Assembly: GCA_015143295.1 (NCBI GenBank)
Contig: CM026574.1
Coordinates: 8,868,938-8,932,937, forward strand
Direction of reading: 5' to 3'
Source of the DNA: Tetracentron sinense
Lineage: Eukaryota > Streptophyta > Magnoliopsida > Trochodendrales > Trochodendraceae
Length of the DNA: 64,000 nucleotides
Position numbers and translations under genes: made by a program. This document shows positions 10,980 to 23,300 of this stretch, one piece after another (the first letter of the stretch is position 1; the number at the start of each line of letters is the position of its first letter). A model generated the notes under the pieces. That model did no database searches and had not been told where the DNA came from. It saw only the letters and a list, made by a program, of their open reading frames with translations.

Positions 10980-12174
10980 CAAGGTTCGAAATTTCGATTA
11001 TATTGGCGATATCGCCAATATTTTTTGATATCGGTGGTCACTGATGTATAGATATATGTTGTTGGGGAAAAATTACACCATGTCGGGAGATATTGGTGAG
11101 ATATCGACTAAATCTGTAAAAAATTAATTGTTTCCCCCCCTTTTTTTTTTTGCAGATGCACATGCATCATCCAAAAAAACAAAAAAAAAATCACGGACTG
11201 AAATCAGTCCTCACTCCTCTATAATCTTTGATTTAAAAAAAAAAAGACAAAGGGTTAAGAGTAGAGAAGAAAGAAGAGGGAAGAAGAGGGTACATACCAC
11301 TCACCGTGGGTTGTCGCCGTGGGCCCGTGGGTTGTAGCCATTATTGCCGTTGAGGTTATCTTCTCTCCCCTCTTCTCTTCCTTTCCAAGCTCAGTCTGAG
11401 CTTTTTTTTTTTTCTTGGGTTCTGTTGATATCAACAAATACGATGAGGCTTAGCCTATTATTTTGTAACTTAAGTAACCCTAAGTCCCTGAAAAGTGAAT
11501 TCTAATGTCACTCCTAGCCCTATGTAATAACATATTCTCTTATGTTTTAACTAAGTATCCTTAACAAGGGTATGCTAGGGTCACTCCTAGTCCTATGTCA
11601 TTAAATATATTTCTCTTATGTTTTAACTTAAGTAACCCTAACAAGGGTATGCTAGGGTCACTCCTATATCATTAAACATTCTTCTTTAATTGTCATGTAA
11701 AAAAGTATTAAAATGTTAATATAAGGCTAATATTGATTTACATTATACACCAAATTATATTATACACCTAATGAGAAAAATTAATATTGATTTATACTAT
11801 ACACCAAAAAAAAATGTATTAGAATTGTAATATAAGTCTTTTTTTAATTTTAAAGATTATACATGAAATTCATGAATATTTTATTTAGTTATGAATTTTA
11901 ATAATGTTCTATTATAATTATTAATAGTTAATAATTCTAAATAATGTACTTAGTAATATGAACATCGACCAAATAATATAACTTATTTAACTAGCAAGGG
12001 TATTAACATCTATTTTAACATTTCCTTAAGATTCACTACAAAATTCCATGTTTTGTCATTTTTTTTGCCGTTTTTTCAAAAATCACCGATAAACGATATA
12101 TCTTCCGATATATCTCTAATATATCTTTTTTCCGCGGCTTGATTTGTCGAGCGATATCGACATTTAGAACCTTG
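10980..12174. mobile_element. hAT-like non-autonomous element, 1195 bp, in LINE 3' UTR
   Basis: The ends are CAAGGTTCGAAATTTCGAT and the complement of CAAGGTTCTAAATGTCGAT. They are flanked by a perfect 8-bp duplication, CTTGTAAA, at 10972-10979 and 12175-12182. Subterminal words are GATATCG, GGCGATATCGCC and CGATATATC. A 60-bp-scale direct repeat around GTATGCTAGGGTCACTCCTA occurs at 11510-11670. No transposase is seen. Confidence 0.92.
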
Positions 12175-12343
12175 CTTGTAAACTCTTTACCTATTGTACT
12201 GCATTTGTATCTTTGTTTCATTATTATGATATAATCGTTGCTTGGAATTATCTTAGTACTTTTGAGTATTGATGCCATTTCTCATCTATGGTGATTTTGA
12301 TGTTTCTCTTGGTGTAACCGGTAGAATCACCTTGTTCTTGTAG

Positions 12344-14578
12344 GTTGAAGGGGACATGGTAGCAGTTAAAGTGGATCCTTTGGTATTTTGGACCAGAATG
12401 AAAGGATCAGCTGGGAATTATAACCATTCTGTCCCGACGGAGGAATGTAATGTGCTCCCTGAAGCAGTTGAAGTTGATGGTAACTGCAAAGGAAAAGATA
12501 AGATAGACGCAAATTGTGCGTACACTGTTAGTAGAAATAGCTTGCTTCTTTCTGACAGGGGGTTTCATTATTAGGATAGTACTTTTGCTGGTGAAGCTTT
12601 TCATCAGGAGCTGGTTGGATGTAGGAGTTATAATTATGGATCTAATGAACATAATTCATATCCTTCACATGTAGGTTGTTCCAGTGTGCAGAATGAAGCT
12701 TCAAATGCAGTGGCCAAGATATGTGCCATGATTAATTCATTCCCGTCAAAGCGACCGGCTGGCAGGGTTGTAGCTATCATTGAAAGGTCTCCTCGCCGCG
12801 ATACTGTTGTTGGTTTTCTTAGTGTTAAGCAGTGGTTTTCTTATAGGCAAGGGTATAAAAAGGACACCAAGAAAAACAATAATTCTATATCATTCTCTAA
12901 CTGGGAGTACATCCAGTTGACACCAACTGATCCAAAATTTCCAAAAATGATGGTCTCTGTGATTGACTTGCCAGACTGCATCAAGAAAAGATTGAAGGAG
13001 TGTGATGCGACGATTGAAATGGAGCTAGTGGCTGCTCGGATTGATGATTGGGGGGAAGAAAATCTTCTGCCACAGGCTCATATCATTCATATTCTTGGAC
13101 GGAGTGGAGAAATTGAACCACAGATTGCTGCAATTTTATTTGAAAATGCTATTTGTACTGCTGATTTTTCTTCTGAAGTGCTTTCCTGTCTCCCTACTGT
13201 TCCATGGGAGGTGCCTAAGGAGGAATTGGAAAGTAGAAGAGATCTTAGAAATGTTTGCACATTTACTATTGACCCTTCTGCTGCCACTGATCTCGATGAT
13301 GCTCTATCAGTTGAAAGAATATCCAATGGCATTTTCAGAGTTGGTGTCCACATTGCTGATGTATCATATTTTGTTTTACCAGACAAAGCCTTAGACAGAG
13401 AAGCTCAAATTCGATCTACGAGTGTCTATATTTTGCAGCATAAATTACCAATGTTGCCTAAACTGCTTTCTGAGGACATAGGTTCTCTTATTCCATGGGA
13501 AGATAGACTTGCCTTCTCTATTATTTGGGACATTAACCTTGATGGAGACATTGTGGATCGCTGGATTGGACGTACTGTGATTCGTTCATGTTGTAAATTG
13601 TCATACCAACATGTGCAGGACATCATTGATGGATTTATGGATGAGGGGAATCTTAGTACCTTAGGAATTGGATGTTCCCAAATGCATGACCAATTTGAAT
13701 TGGCTGATGTCATCAAATCTGTTAAAAGCCTTCATGAAATTGCCAAAATGTTGAAGGAGATCAGATTTGAAGATGGGGCTCTTCATTTAGAAAGCTCGAA
13801 GCTTGTTTTCTTGTTCGACGAGTGTGGAATTCCGTATGATAGTATGCATTGTGAGCAGAAGGACTCGAACTTTCTTGTTGAGGAGTTCATGCTTTTGGCA
13901 AATAGGACAGCTGCCGAAGTCATATCTAGAGCTTTTCCTGATTGTGCATTACTGCGTAGGCACCCTGAACCTAATATGCGGAAGCTTAGAGAGTTTGAAG
14001 CATTTTGTAGCAAGCATGGTCTACAAGTGGACACTTCTTCTTCTAGAAAGCTTCACCTTTCATTGGGGAAGATCAAGGAAATGCTTAAGAATGATCCAGT
14101 GTTGTTTGATATTCTCATGTCATATGCTTCAAGGCCAATGCAGTTAGCTGCATACTTCTGCACTGGAGATTTGAAGGACAGGGAAACTGATTGGGCTCAT
14201 TATTCATTGGCAGTTCCTCTATACACTCATTTTACTTGCCCTCTGCGTCGGTATCCTGATATTTTAGTACATCGAACATTGGCTGCAGCTATAGAAGCTG
14301 AGGGTATGTACCTGAAACAACGAGGGATGCTTCAAAAAATGAATAAGGTGGAGGCAATGACAAGAAAATTTTTCACTAGTATTTATTTTGATAAAGATGC
14401 TGCAGAGTCCAAAGATGGTCAGGAAGCGTTGTCAGCTGCAGCGTTAAAGCACAGAGTTCCCTGCACAGAAATACTTGGAGATGTTGCTGCTTATTTCAAC
14501 GAGAGAAAGCTTGCTAGCAAGCATGCTGAGGATGCTGGTCATAAACTCTACCTGTGGGCTCTGCTGAAGAAGAAAGAG
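12344..14578 (+). CDS. SOV: SOV exon with CSD2 and RNB catalytic domain
   Basis: The acceptor TTGTTCTTGTAG precedes 12344 and the donor GTATGA starts at 14579. This 2235-bp exon equals 745 codons. One TAG codon at 12572-12574 lies between TAT and GAT, where a Glu codon (GAG) is a likely ancestor; the region is the poorly conserved CSD1-CSD2 linker. Downstream the first in-frame ATG is at 12686, just before CSD2. A possible cryptic in-frame intron (GT at 12531, AG at 12673-12674, 144 nt) would remove the stop, but its donor is weak. Confidence 0.92.
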
Positions 14579-17500
14579 GTATGACTTTTCTCTTTTTCTA
14601 TACCCTATCTGTTATGTATTCTTTATTTATTTGTATGAAGGTTTCTTCGGCATTTTAGTTTTGCACTTTATTGCTCGCTATAAAGATAAAAGGACTAGGA
14701 TTGAGGTAAAGATTTTAGTGCATTGGTGTAGACCCTAATTACAGAAGTTTTCTACTGCTGCACCTGCACTGTGATCTCTCCGTTATTTCTGCTTCTACCT
14801 TTCTTTTGATGTCCTCTTGCTCAATGCTCATAGATCCTATCACTAAATGCTGCTACTATTCCATTAAGACTGCCCATAACTGTTTTGCTTGTCGAATATT
14901 TTGTTTTTATATTTGAATCCATATACCATAGTTTTATTGTATTTAAGTTCCGTTTCAAAATTTAATATCTTGTAATATGCAACTGCTTCTTAGCATAGTA
15001 ACAAAGTTCTCTGTTTTTTTTAAAAAGTTTCGAATTATATGCGACATTTTTTGTCGAACGATTAATTCCCCAACTATTCACGACTTTTTCAAAGAGTCAC
15101 GAATTAAACTTGAATTATTGTCGACCTTTTGAAAAAGTCCTGAATAAATATCTAATATATGAGATATGCTTGTTTATAATTTTCATAATTATTATTTTTA
15201 TTTAATATAATTTTTTTCATTTGTTGCTTGATTTACTTTTGAATTTTCTGAATTTTGCCTCTTTTTGAAATTTTTCCTAGATGAATAGTTCCCGAACTCC
15301 GATTTGGTAATTATGGTTTGTATCATGTTACTTTTTCTTTAATATTATTATTATTATTTTTTATTTCCGTTTTTTTTGAATTTTTTCCAACTTTGCCGAA
15401 TTTTGCTGATTTTGTTTCGAACTAGACCCTGTTGAATTATTCCCGAACTGACTCTGGTATTATGCTTCTTAGAGACACCTAGTTTTGAACTTTTTCAACC
15501 GCTGCTTTCTGGTTCCTGCATTTAAATCTCCTGCGCTCCTACTTAATGCAACTAATATCTTGCTATGCGGAGATTTTCTCCCTCAACCATGCATTTCCCT
15601 GTACCTTCTTAAGCTTTACTTTCTGCTCGTGTGAATGTAATCCTCTCAGGCATCATCAATTGTTTTGCACAATGTGATACATAGCATTTCAGATTTTGGC
15701 AATAATTTACTTGTAGTTCATCCCAGCTTTGCAGGGTTACTACGTGCAGTTTTTTTAATTAGATTTTGCCACTCATACTAATCTTTGACCAGTAGGTTGG
15801 ACTTCAATCTATGTACTGCTATTAAGGTTTAAACTTCGGTTTGGTATGAACTTCGGTCACCTAAGAAGTGGAAACATATAGTGAATTCCATCTTAGAGAC
15901 TTGTGGGGAAGACAGGCTCCAGGATGGCTTGAGCTTCCGTCGGTAGGAGCCTCGGGGGGTATTTTGCTTTTGTGGGACACATCGAGGGTGGAAGTGTTGG
16001 AGTCCGAAGTGGGTGCCTTTTCGATCTCTATCTTATGTCGCTTGATTGGAGAGGACTTTCTTTGGGTTTTCTCAGGGGTGTATGGGTCGGTTGAGAGGTC
16101 AACAGACATCGACTTTTGGGCCGAGTTGGACGATATCAGCATTCGGTGGGGCAAACCTTGGTGTTTGGGAGGGGATTTCAATAGTATTCGGCTTTCTGTG
16201 GAGAGGAAAGACGAATGTTTGCCTTCTCCTAAGATGCGGAGGTTTGGGGAGTTTGTTTTACGCCATGGATTGATAGATTATCCTTTGAGGGGAGCTCAGT
16301 TCACCTGGTCTCAATCGGGGATCAATGGTTTAGCGAGCCGTATTGATAGATTTCTAGTTGACCTTGAGTGGGAGGCTCATTTCCCAAATGCAATTCAGTC
16401 TTTTCTTCCGAGGCCTATTTTAGATCATGTCCCAATCATTTTAAAGATGGGTAGTTTTAGGGGAGGGCCTACCCCATTTCGATTTGAGAACATGTGGATG
16501 AAGGATGAGCGGTTTCAAAGTTTGGTCGCCGAAGTGTGGAGCCACACAAGGGGGTGGGGTTCGGCTAGTACCCGTTTTGGAATTAAACTTAAAGTTCTGA
16601 AAGCCCGTCTAAAGGTGTGAAATAAGGAGGTGTTCGGCAATATCCAAGTTCGTCTCGCCGGCTTACTTAGGGAGATAGAGCTTTTGGATGGATGGGCGGA
16701 AGTGCGGGATCCTACCCCTTCGGAGTCTAGGGAGAGAGATGAAAAGAAGTTGGACTACATAACGACTCTTAAGCCTGAAGAAATCAGTTGGAAGCAAAAA
16801 GCGAGGACTCGCTGGCTGAAGGAGGGAGATGGCAACACAAAATTCTTTCATAGAATGACAATTTTTCACCGCAAAACAAACTTTATATCCAAGTTAAAGG
16901 TGGATGGGAGGTGGGTGGAGGGTAAGGAAGAGCTCGAAGATTGTATCATTTCTTATTTCAAAGGCATGTACAGCGAAAGAGAGAGGTGGAGGCCTCAGTT
17001 AGATGGACTTCACTTTGCTGGGATTTTCGAAAATCAAAATGAGTTTCTGGAAAAACCCTTAGAGGAAGAGGAGGTGCTTGAGGCAATTAGAAGTTTAGAA
17101 AGTGATAAAGCTCCCCGGCCAAACGGGTTTTCCATTGAGTTCTTTAAGGGTTGTTGGGAGATAGTGGGCAGGGACTTCATGGAGGTGATGGCGGAGTTCT
17201 TTCATTCTGGGAGATTTGATAGAGTTATGAATAGTACGTTCATTACTCTCATTCCCAAAAAAGAGGGGGCGGTGGAGCTCAAAGACTTTAGGCCCATTAG
17301 TCTGGTTAGTAGTTCTTATAAAATCCTCTCTAAAGTGTTGTCCATCCGACTTAAGAAGGTGATGATTTCTCTCATCTCTCCCCACCAGAGCGCGTTTGTT
17401 GGAGGGCACCAAATTTTAGATGGAATCCTCATTGCGAACGAGTGTATTGACTCCAGGGTGAGGGCTAAGGAGCCAGGCATCCTTTGCAAGGTTGACTTGG

Positions 17501-20274
17501 AAAAGGCCTATGACCACGTAAACTGGGTTTTCCTGGATTACATTCTTCGAAGGATGGGTTTTGGGGGGAGATGGAGGCGATGGATGTGGTCCTGTATATC
17601 GTCTGTTTCCTTTTCCATTCTGATTAATGGTAGCTTTGCAGGGTACTTCCCTAGTACGAGGGGGTTGAGGCAAGGGGACCCTCTTTCTCCTTTCCTTTTT
17701 GTGATCGTCTCTGAAGCGTTGAGTAGAATGTTATCAAGAGTTGAGGGGATATTTTATGAAGGTTTCAAGATTGGTCAGAATGGATTGCGGATATCTCATC
17801 TCCAGTTTGTGGATGACATTCTCATATTTTGTCGTGCTTCGAGAAGGGATCTCCTAAACATTAGATGTCTTCTCAGGTGCTTTGAGGTGGTGTCAGGGTT
17901 GCGGGTTAATCTAGCTAAATCAGAGATTTTGAGGGTGGGGGAGGTCCCAATTATGGATCACCTCGCTATTTGCCTTGGTTGTGGTGTGGGCTCTCTTCCT
18001 TCAGTGTATCTCAGTTTTCCTTTGGGAGCTAAATTTAAGGCAAAGTCAGTTTGGAATCCTGTTTTAGACCGTATGGCTCGTCGGTTGTCCGGGTGGAGCG
18101 CGTCCTATTTATCGAAAGGAGGTAAGTTGACTCTGATTAGAAGCACGATGCAAAGCCTTCCCACTTACCTTTTGTCGTCTCTTACTATTCCTCGTTCAGT
18201 GGCCCTTTCTATTGAAAAGATGCAGAGGGATTTTTTTATGGCATGATAGGAAGGCCGAGCTAAGTATCACTTAGTGGAGTGGTCCCAGTTGTGTCGGCCG
18301 AAGGAGAAAGGTGGGTTGAATCTCAAACCAATCATCCAAATGAACAGAGCGTTGCTAGGAAAATGGTTGTGGCGGTTTGGGGTTGATGGAGAGAGTCTAT
18401 GGAGGGAGGTAATAGTAGCCAAGTATGGGGAGTCTTCTTGTTGGATTCCCAGGGCGGTTAGGGGATCCCATGGTTTTGGTCTTTGGAAGGGCATTATGGC
18501 AATTGCAGATATGGTGGTGCCATTCTTTCGGTTTAGGGCGGGGAGAGGTTCAGAAATTCGGTTTTGGAAGGATATATGGTTAGGGTCCACTCGCCTCATG
18601 GATGACTTTGGCAATCTTTATGCTCTCTCCATTGACAGGGAGGCCCTGGTGGAGAGCTATTATGAGCGAGGGCCAAATGGTGTAGTTTGGTGTCCAAAGT
18701 TGAGGTGGGACCTTAGTGACTGGGAAATCAGTGATTTATCCCGGCTCTTGGAGCGGCTGTATTCGTCTCCATTGTGCCCTGAGGTTCGGGACTCGAGATT
18801 GTGGAATAGAAGTAGCAATGGGAGGTTCTCGGTTCGATTGTTGTTCTAGTCCTTGCGTTCCTTCCCATTGGAATCTTATCCTTGTAGGGTGGTGTAGAAC
18901 CTGGGCATCCCATCCAAGGTGTCTTTTTTCCTTTGGATAGCGTCGTTGGATAATATCCTAATCGAGGAACATCTGCAGCACAGAGGATGGAGTTTGGCGA
19001 ATAGATGTTATATGTGTCTCCAGGCGGAAGAAACGACGGATCATCTTCTTTTGCACTGTCCTCTAGCGTCGGAAGTGTGGAGTTTCTTCATTGTTCGTAT
19101 GGGAGTGGTGTGGGTTGCTCCCTCCTCTCTTCGTTCTCTCCTCGATTGTTGGAAGCGGGGTAGAGGTGAGGGTGTTTGGGAGGAGATTTGGGGAGCTCTT
19201 CCCGGAGCCATTGTTTGGGAACTCTGGAAAGAGCGAAACCGTAGAGCCTTTGACGACATCTCCTCCACAGCGCCCAGGTTGTGTGCCCAAGTCAGGGGGT
19301 CAGTTTTGGAGTGGGTTGGGTTACATAAGACGAGGGAGGAAATCCAGGAGATTCTGTATTAGTCTGTAGTAGGCCGGGGTCGAGTTTACTAGCTTGTAAT
19401 CTCGATGGCCCTTTCTATTTCTTTGTTCTCTTCCTGTTTTTTTGCTTAATAAAATGAGGTATTGATAAAAAAGAAAAAGTTTGAGAACCATAGAAACATT
19501 ATGGAAACCATAGGATCATGCATTGCTATTTTAGGAAATGATTTTGTAAGTATCAATACGCATAAATTTGTATAACAAAAAATAACAATTGGGAACAGGA
19601 AAAATGAGATTAATCACCCGTGAAATGCTATTTTGTGTATATGAATCTTTAAAAGTCAATGTTACACAATAATTTTTTTTCGGATGGAACACATAATAAG
19701 GTTATAGTCATTGTTGCATGGTAATACTTCCCAAAACAATTATAGTATGGCCATCACATGAATCATAAGACTCATCTACATAGAGTTAAGATGTGGCTTG
19801 AAATATTATCCTTTAGTCTAGAAGTAGTTTTTGATTATGAAATTATAATTGAAGTGCATTAAATATACATGCATACGTTTATTTCAAAATTCCCTCATTC
19901 GTTTTAATTTTTTTTTTTAAAATCCTCGTAACGATGATTAAAATATTTTTTTTATATTTTTTAAAAATAAAGATATAATTATTTTGACCTTTTTTAACAA
20001 AAGTAGTTTAGTAACTTTAATTAATTCACTAGGACTCTTAGTCTCTAATTATTGACAATTATATGTAATGGGTTACCGATTATATTTTCCGATTAGTTAA
20101 TAGTTAATACATTATGTGTAATTTCAAATATTGTTAAAATATATTTTTTGAAAAAATGTTAATCACATAGGAGTGGTTGATTTTCATATTAAAAACTCAA
20201 AAATAGGGCTCAAAGATAAGTTTTTTTTGGGTGACACAAGAGTTCCAATCACTTTTTTAATCAGTAATCAGAGA

Positions 20275-20313
<39 letters not shown>

Positions 20314-23300
20314 CAAGTTCACATGAAAGTGAACAAAAGCGCTGAGGGAGAAAATAAACACATAAAACAACTATAGAAGAAGAAAATAGAAAGCATCTAG
20401 TTTAGAACTATAAGAATGGAAAAACTTCAAAAACAATACTAAAACCAGTTGTGCACGACTGGGCTGTCAAAGCCAGTTGCCCAACGCTTGATTGTCTCTA
20501 CTTTGATTGGACGGGGCTCACCTTAGCCAAGAGCCAAAGGAGAAGCTGGAAAGATCTCACACAGAACTGAACCTTGGAAATTGCAATATCGTCAAAGACT
20601 GTTTTTGTCTTTCTAAAGTGGCCAGACTATCACCCCTAGGAGAAACAACTAAACACCTGGGGCAACCGAGCAAACCCCTCCACCTTCGCCGAGGACCAGC
20701 ACGATAAGCCCCAAAAGTTCTGGGAGAAGACCCAGTTGATCCCCATCATAGAGCGGAAAAAGCCCTAGTAAGTGATCCACTGATTCCTCCTCGCTGAGTC
20801 ACAATAAATAGCATCCTCTAATCCCTCCTCATCTGATGATCATAAGCGATGGACCACAAAAAGAAGGATACCTTGGAAGGTACATCAATATTCCACATAG
20901 CCTTACAGAAAAATGAAAGGCCATGGTTATTCTTCAACACCTGTGAAAAGGATCTCACTAAATAGAACCCTTTCAAATCATCAGACCATAACCTCACGTC
21001 TTTGAAAATTGGGTGTGTCCTAACAGGATGAGCTATCCTCGCCATTGAAAGAACAGATTGGTTTAATCTCTTGGAGGTAATTTGATCAATCGTCTTCAAA
21101 GCTCACCAATGGACTCAAAGAGGGTTTTAGACCACAAATGAAAGGGTATTCCATTGTATTTGACCCATCTTTCCTCCTTTAAGAAGTTTACAAAAGTTAA
21201 ACACTTGGCCACCATCCATGAAACACCACGCTGCTTAGGGAAAGAACCATTGATCCTTTGGTGCAAACTCTTACCAGTTACTTCTCAGAGTCCACTTCGA
21301 ATACTGCTCCACCTTGGCCAAAGGGAAAATGATGATATGGTACGGGAGAAAAGCTTCCGTATTTGAGACTGATTGAGGTGATCGTCTACTATATTGCACA
21401 CCACTGAGACCTCAGCTCCTGAAGGCATTTTTCTTCTCTAAATACACGACACTGACAATTTCATCTCACTTTTCACAACTTCTGACCACGATATATACTC
21501 CAGCTTTGCCGGATCAGGGTTTTAAACGGAGGGAGATCCAGTCTGAACAGAGGAGGGTTAACTGGAAATGGTTTCATAAATCTACTTTGAATGATCTCAA
21601 TCATGGTCCTCCGCCTGTTAAGATTAGGGTCATTTGGAATGACAATTGCTCCACCCTTTTGGTTTAAATTATTTCTGCTATCCTCACCTACTCTTTTCTA
21701 TCACCACGGATCTTCCCCTTGTAGATTTAGACCCCAAGACTCCTAGGCCCTTTGTTACAGACGGAGCTGCTTCTAAACTTCCCGCCTGCCAAGGGATGAG
21801 GGCATTTGTCAATGGAGACTTGGGGTTTCTTTCTCTCCCGAGTGGGCATGGATTGGGTCTTCCTCTCTTCCTTTCACAATTTCTTATCTTGCTGGTATTT
21901 GGATTGGGGGGATAGCTCAAAGATGGTTATTTGGTCCATCCTGCCGGGTGCCATAGCGTGGTCCATTTGGAAAGAGAGGAACAAGAGAGTTTTGAGGACT
22001 CCCTATGTGCTCCTAATCGCATCTGTTCCAGGATCCGGTTGTTGGTATTTGAATAATGCTCCTCTAGTCGTGGGGATGGAGACTTGGGTCCTTTGGGTAT
22101 GGCTTGGCAAAGGTTGTGGGCACTCCATCAAAGGGTTACTTAGAAATTGTTGTACTTCTTTTTGCTCTCTTTTTGTTCTTTGTGGGTTCATGATCTCGTG
22201 AACTCCTTCGTTATCATACCTTTGCAACCCTTTCCTTTTATTCTTATACATATGCTCAATTACCGATAAAAAAAATATAATTACTATTGATCATGTATGC
22301 ATTATTATTATTATTTTTGTTAACTCCACAACAGCCCGACTCTACCCGTGTTGTTCTCTATGATGCTGCATTGTTGGTCCAAAGTAGGGGTGTCAACGAG
22401 CCAAGCTGAGCCGAGCTGGGCACTGCTCAAGCTCGGCTCAGCTTGTCCAGAAATCTTTGAGCTCGAGCTCGGCTCGATAATTTTTTTTAAATAAAAAAAT
22501 ACATTGATAAGCATTAAATTCAATTAAAAAAAATTAAAAGGACATTTTTTTCTTTGGGATGTCATGTGACTCACATGAAAGCCTGAGTTAAAACTCAAAC
22601 AGAAATAATTATGTTAATGTATACTAAATGTATTTTACCAAAAAAAGGTATACTAAATATATAATATAAGTTTAATTTTTAAAGGGTACTATTATAAAAT
22701 TAATCGAGCCGAGCCGAGCCGAGCCACCTATTGTTCAGGCTTGGCTCGTTTATTTTTCGAGCTTACTTTTAAGGCTCGGCTCAACGAGCCCAAAGTAAAA
22801 GCTAAAGCTCGATTTATTTCGAGTCGAGCCGAGCCGAGCTGGCTCGGCTCATTGACACCCCTAGTCCAAAGCCTGGATGAAGGAGAAGGATTCTACCCGG
22901 TTCAACCAATGTAAATTTTTGCTAACTCCTATTCCACGGATCCTGCTTTGTTGTTAAATTAGAATGCCAGAGCAGGATATGTGATACCAAACCTAGATAG
23001 TTGGGACAAGGCACTAATGAAGAAGACAATAGCCTGTCAAAAAAAGAAAAAAAAAGCCTTACTCTTTCTATTGCAGTTATATTTTTTTCATACAAGAAAT
23101 ATCTTAAAGTATTAACCTACTGAGCACAAGAGCAATAGTCAAACAATTTGATAATGAGAATCACTCATAACCAACTGTTGATATCCTATTGCCTTTGACT
23201 TTTATCTTATTCTGCTACCTTCTCAGCGTATGCACTATGCAGAGATGCACACATGTAACTTTGGAAGAATCAGTCTTCATGTTCAAATAATTTTGTATTC

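Larger units (their letters stand above)
6990..12255 (+). mobile_element. decayed L1-type LINE (5'-truncated), twice interrupted
   Basis: Pieces of a plant L1 ORF2 occur in order. The end of the endonuclease domain lies at 7080-7200 (GASFTWSQS), the linker at 7413-7660 (EISWKQKARIRWLKEGDR), reverse transcriptase at 7900-8990 (RGLRQGD at about 8530, QFTDDTLIF at about 8670), and the C-terminal region at 9180-10800. The frame is lost many times through stops and frameshifts. It is homologous throughout to the better-kept LINE at 15868-19480. Two hAT-like elements (9375-10023, 10980-12174) sit inside it with intact target duplications, so both arrived later. The 3' end is placed near 12255 because LINE-like 3' UTR ends there, only about 90 bp before an exon of the SOV gene. 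Confidence 0.85.

Noticed and set aside
13041-13394. Alternative frames overlapping the SOV exon on both strands (also 13087-13386, 13426-13716, 13783-14034, 13803-14147)
   Set aside because: They are shadows of the conserved RNB coding frame.
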